Origin: Bacillota bacterium | GTDB taxonomy: Bacteria; Bacillota; Clostridia; Oscillospirales; Ruminococcaceae | NCBI GenBank assembly: GCA_023439605.1 | Contig: JAEXNS010000126.1 | Location: 1 to 6,246 of the forward strand | Length of the DNA stretch: 6,246 nt | Reading direction: 5' to 3' | Shown: positions 6,098 through 6,246 of the stretch, piece by piece | Layout of the letters: every line of letters starts with the position of its first letter | Numbering within the stretch: the first letter of the stretch is position 1 | Notes under the pieces: model-generated | What the model saw: the letters and a program-made list of their open reading frames with translations, nothing else | Databases searched by the model: none | Told to the model about the DNA's origin: nothing | Translations under genes and position numbers: made by a program

Positions 6098-6153
6098 ACG
6101 CTGAGAAAATTACCGAAACAGAAAAACCAGAACAAGAATATATTTATCCTTAA
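6067..6153 (+). pseudogene. 3' remnant of a YcgQ/TIGR03943-type membrane-associated protein
   Basis: In the frame one base out from the truncated permease, 28 codons are open from 6067 to a TAA at 6151-6153. They read VFNGKSMPC, then INAEKITETEKPEQEYIYP. This looks like the usual C-terminus of the YcgQ family (TIGR03943), which ends in an 'I.A..I..I..P..PYVYP'-like pattern. That protein is normally encoded directly after the YcgR-type permease. It has no start signal of its own, and upstream in this frame a TGA falls at 6064-6066, inside the permease sequence. It appears to be the surviving tail of the second gene after a deletion that removed most of both. The resemblance is short and remembered, so alternatives remain. 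Confidence 0.55.
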
Positions 6154-6163
6154 TATTTAAAAT

Positions 6164-6206
6164 AAAAAAACTGAAAATAAAGATTAACTTTATTTTCAGT
6201 TTTTTT
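6164..6206 (+). terminator. Strong rho-independent terminator of the zinc operon
   Basis: A perfect 19-bp inverted repeat: arms 6164-6182 and 6188-6206 with loop ATTAA. The core is CTGAAAATAAAG/CTTTATTTTCAG and the outer ends are seven As and seven Ts. It ends the operon 10 bases after the TAA of the YcgQ-type remnant and immediately precedes the intron start. Confidence 0.95.
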
Positions 6207-6207
6207 G

Positions 6208-6246
6208 GTGTGCCCAGCATGGGCACACTCTAAAGGGTTAAAGTCC
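6208..6246 (+). mobile_element. 5' end of a group II intron, probably class IIC, cut by window end
   Basis: Starting one base after the terminator T-tract, the sequence opens GTGTGCCCAGCATGGGCAC and goes on to CTCTAAAGGGTTAAAGTCC at the window edge. Bacterial group II introns begin GTGYG. The pattern GTGTGCCC-GCATGGG-CA-TCTA-AGGG-A-AGTCC is what I recall for class IIC ribozymes such as the Oceanobacillus iheyensis intron, apart from a few substitutions. Arms GTGTGCCCA (6208-6216) and TGGGCACAC (6220-6228) pair perfectly. Class IIC introns insert just behind rho-independent terminators, exactly the placement seen. Its reverse transcriptase and domains II-VI would lie beyond the window. G+C also rises here compared with the flanking DNA, which fits a mobile origin. 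Confidence 0.8.

Noticed and set aside
1..6246. CRISPR arrays, tRNA or rRNA genes, phage defence genes
   Set aside because: No regularly spaced repeats, no tRNA-like cloverleaf and no such protein motifs were seen on either strand.

Overview
The window is AT-rich DNA (roughly 30% G+C by eye) from a low-G+C Gram-positive bacterium, most likely a clostridial-type Firmicute. This rests on the strong AGGAGG-type ribosome sites, GTG starts, a leucine T-box leader, consensus sigma-A promoters, a lipoprotein signal peptide and many rho-independent terminators. Genus cannot be fixed from the sequence.

Layout. (1) 1-268: the 3' end of a plus-strand gene whose product matches the C-terminal domain of porphobilinogen deaminase (HemC). 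(2) 269-538: a gene-free convergent region with a fold-rich segment, an 18-bp bidirectional terminator and a weaker leuA terminator. (3) 539-2203, minus strand: a complete leuA (2-isopropylmalate synthase). A T-box leader precedes it (about 2261-2550), with a CUC leucine specifier, a T-box core, a terminator and a perfect promoter (2557-2585). (4) 2586-2728: a short divergent intergenic region holding an unexplained perfect hairpin. (5) 2729-6153, plus strand: a metal-uptake operon. It has a perfect sigma-A promoter and a palindromic operator candidate, followed by a substrate-binding lipoprotein (ZnuA/AdcA type), ATPase (ZnuC type), permease (ZnuB type) and a Fur-family regulator (probably Zur). 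The genes overlap or nearly touch, so they should be co-transcribed and the regulator probably controls its own operon.

The operon ends in what looks like a deletion scar. The N-terminal third of a COG0701/YcgR-type permease breaks off at its conserved PVCE motif. It is followed in another frame by what looks like the last ~29 codons of a YcgQ/TIGR03943-type partner protein. A normally two-gene membrane module therefore appears to have lost about 1.4 kb between the two genes.

The operon closes with a 19-bp perfect terminator (6164-6206). One base past its T-tract, at 6208, begins a sequence that looks like the 5' end of a bacterial group IIC intron (GTGTGCCC...GGGCACAC...AGGG...AGTCC). This is the insertion site that intron class favours. 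The intron runs off the window.

The core content is ordinary (leucine synthesis, zinc uptake). The noteworthy points are the deletion-fused permease remnant, the intron entering behind the terminator, an unusual candidate Zur operator, and a Glu-for-His change at a metal-ligand position in the binding protein.
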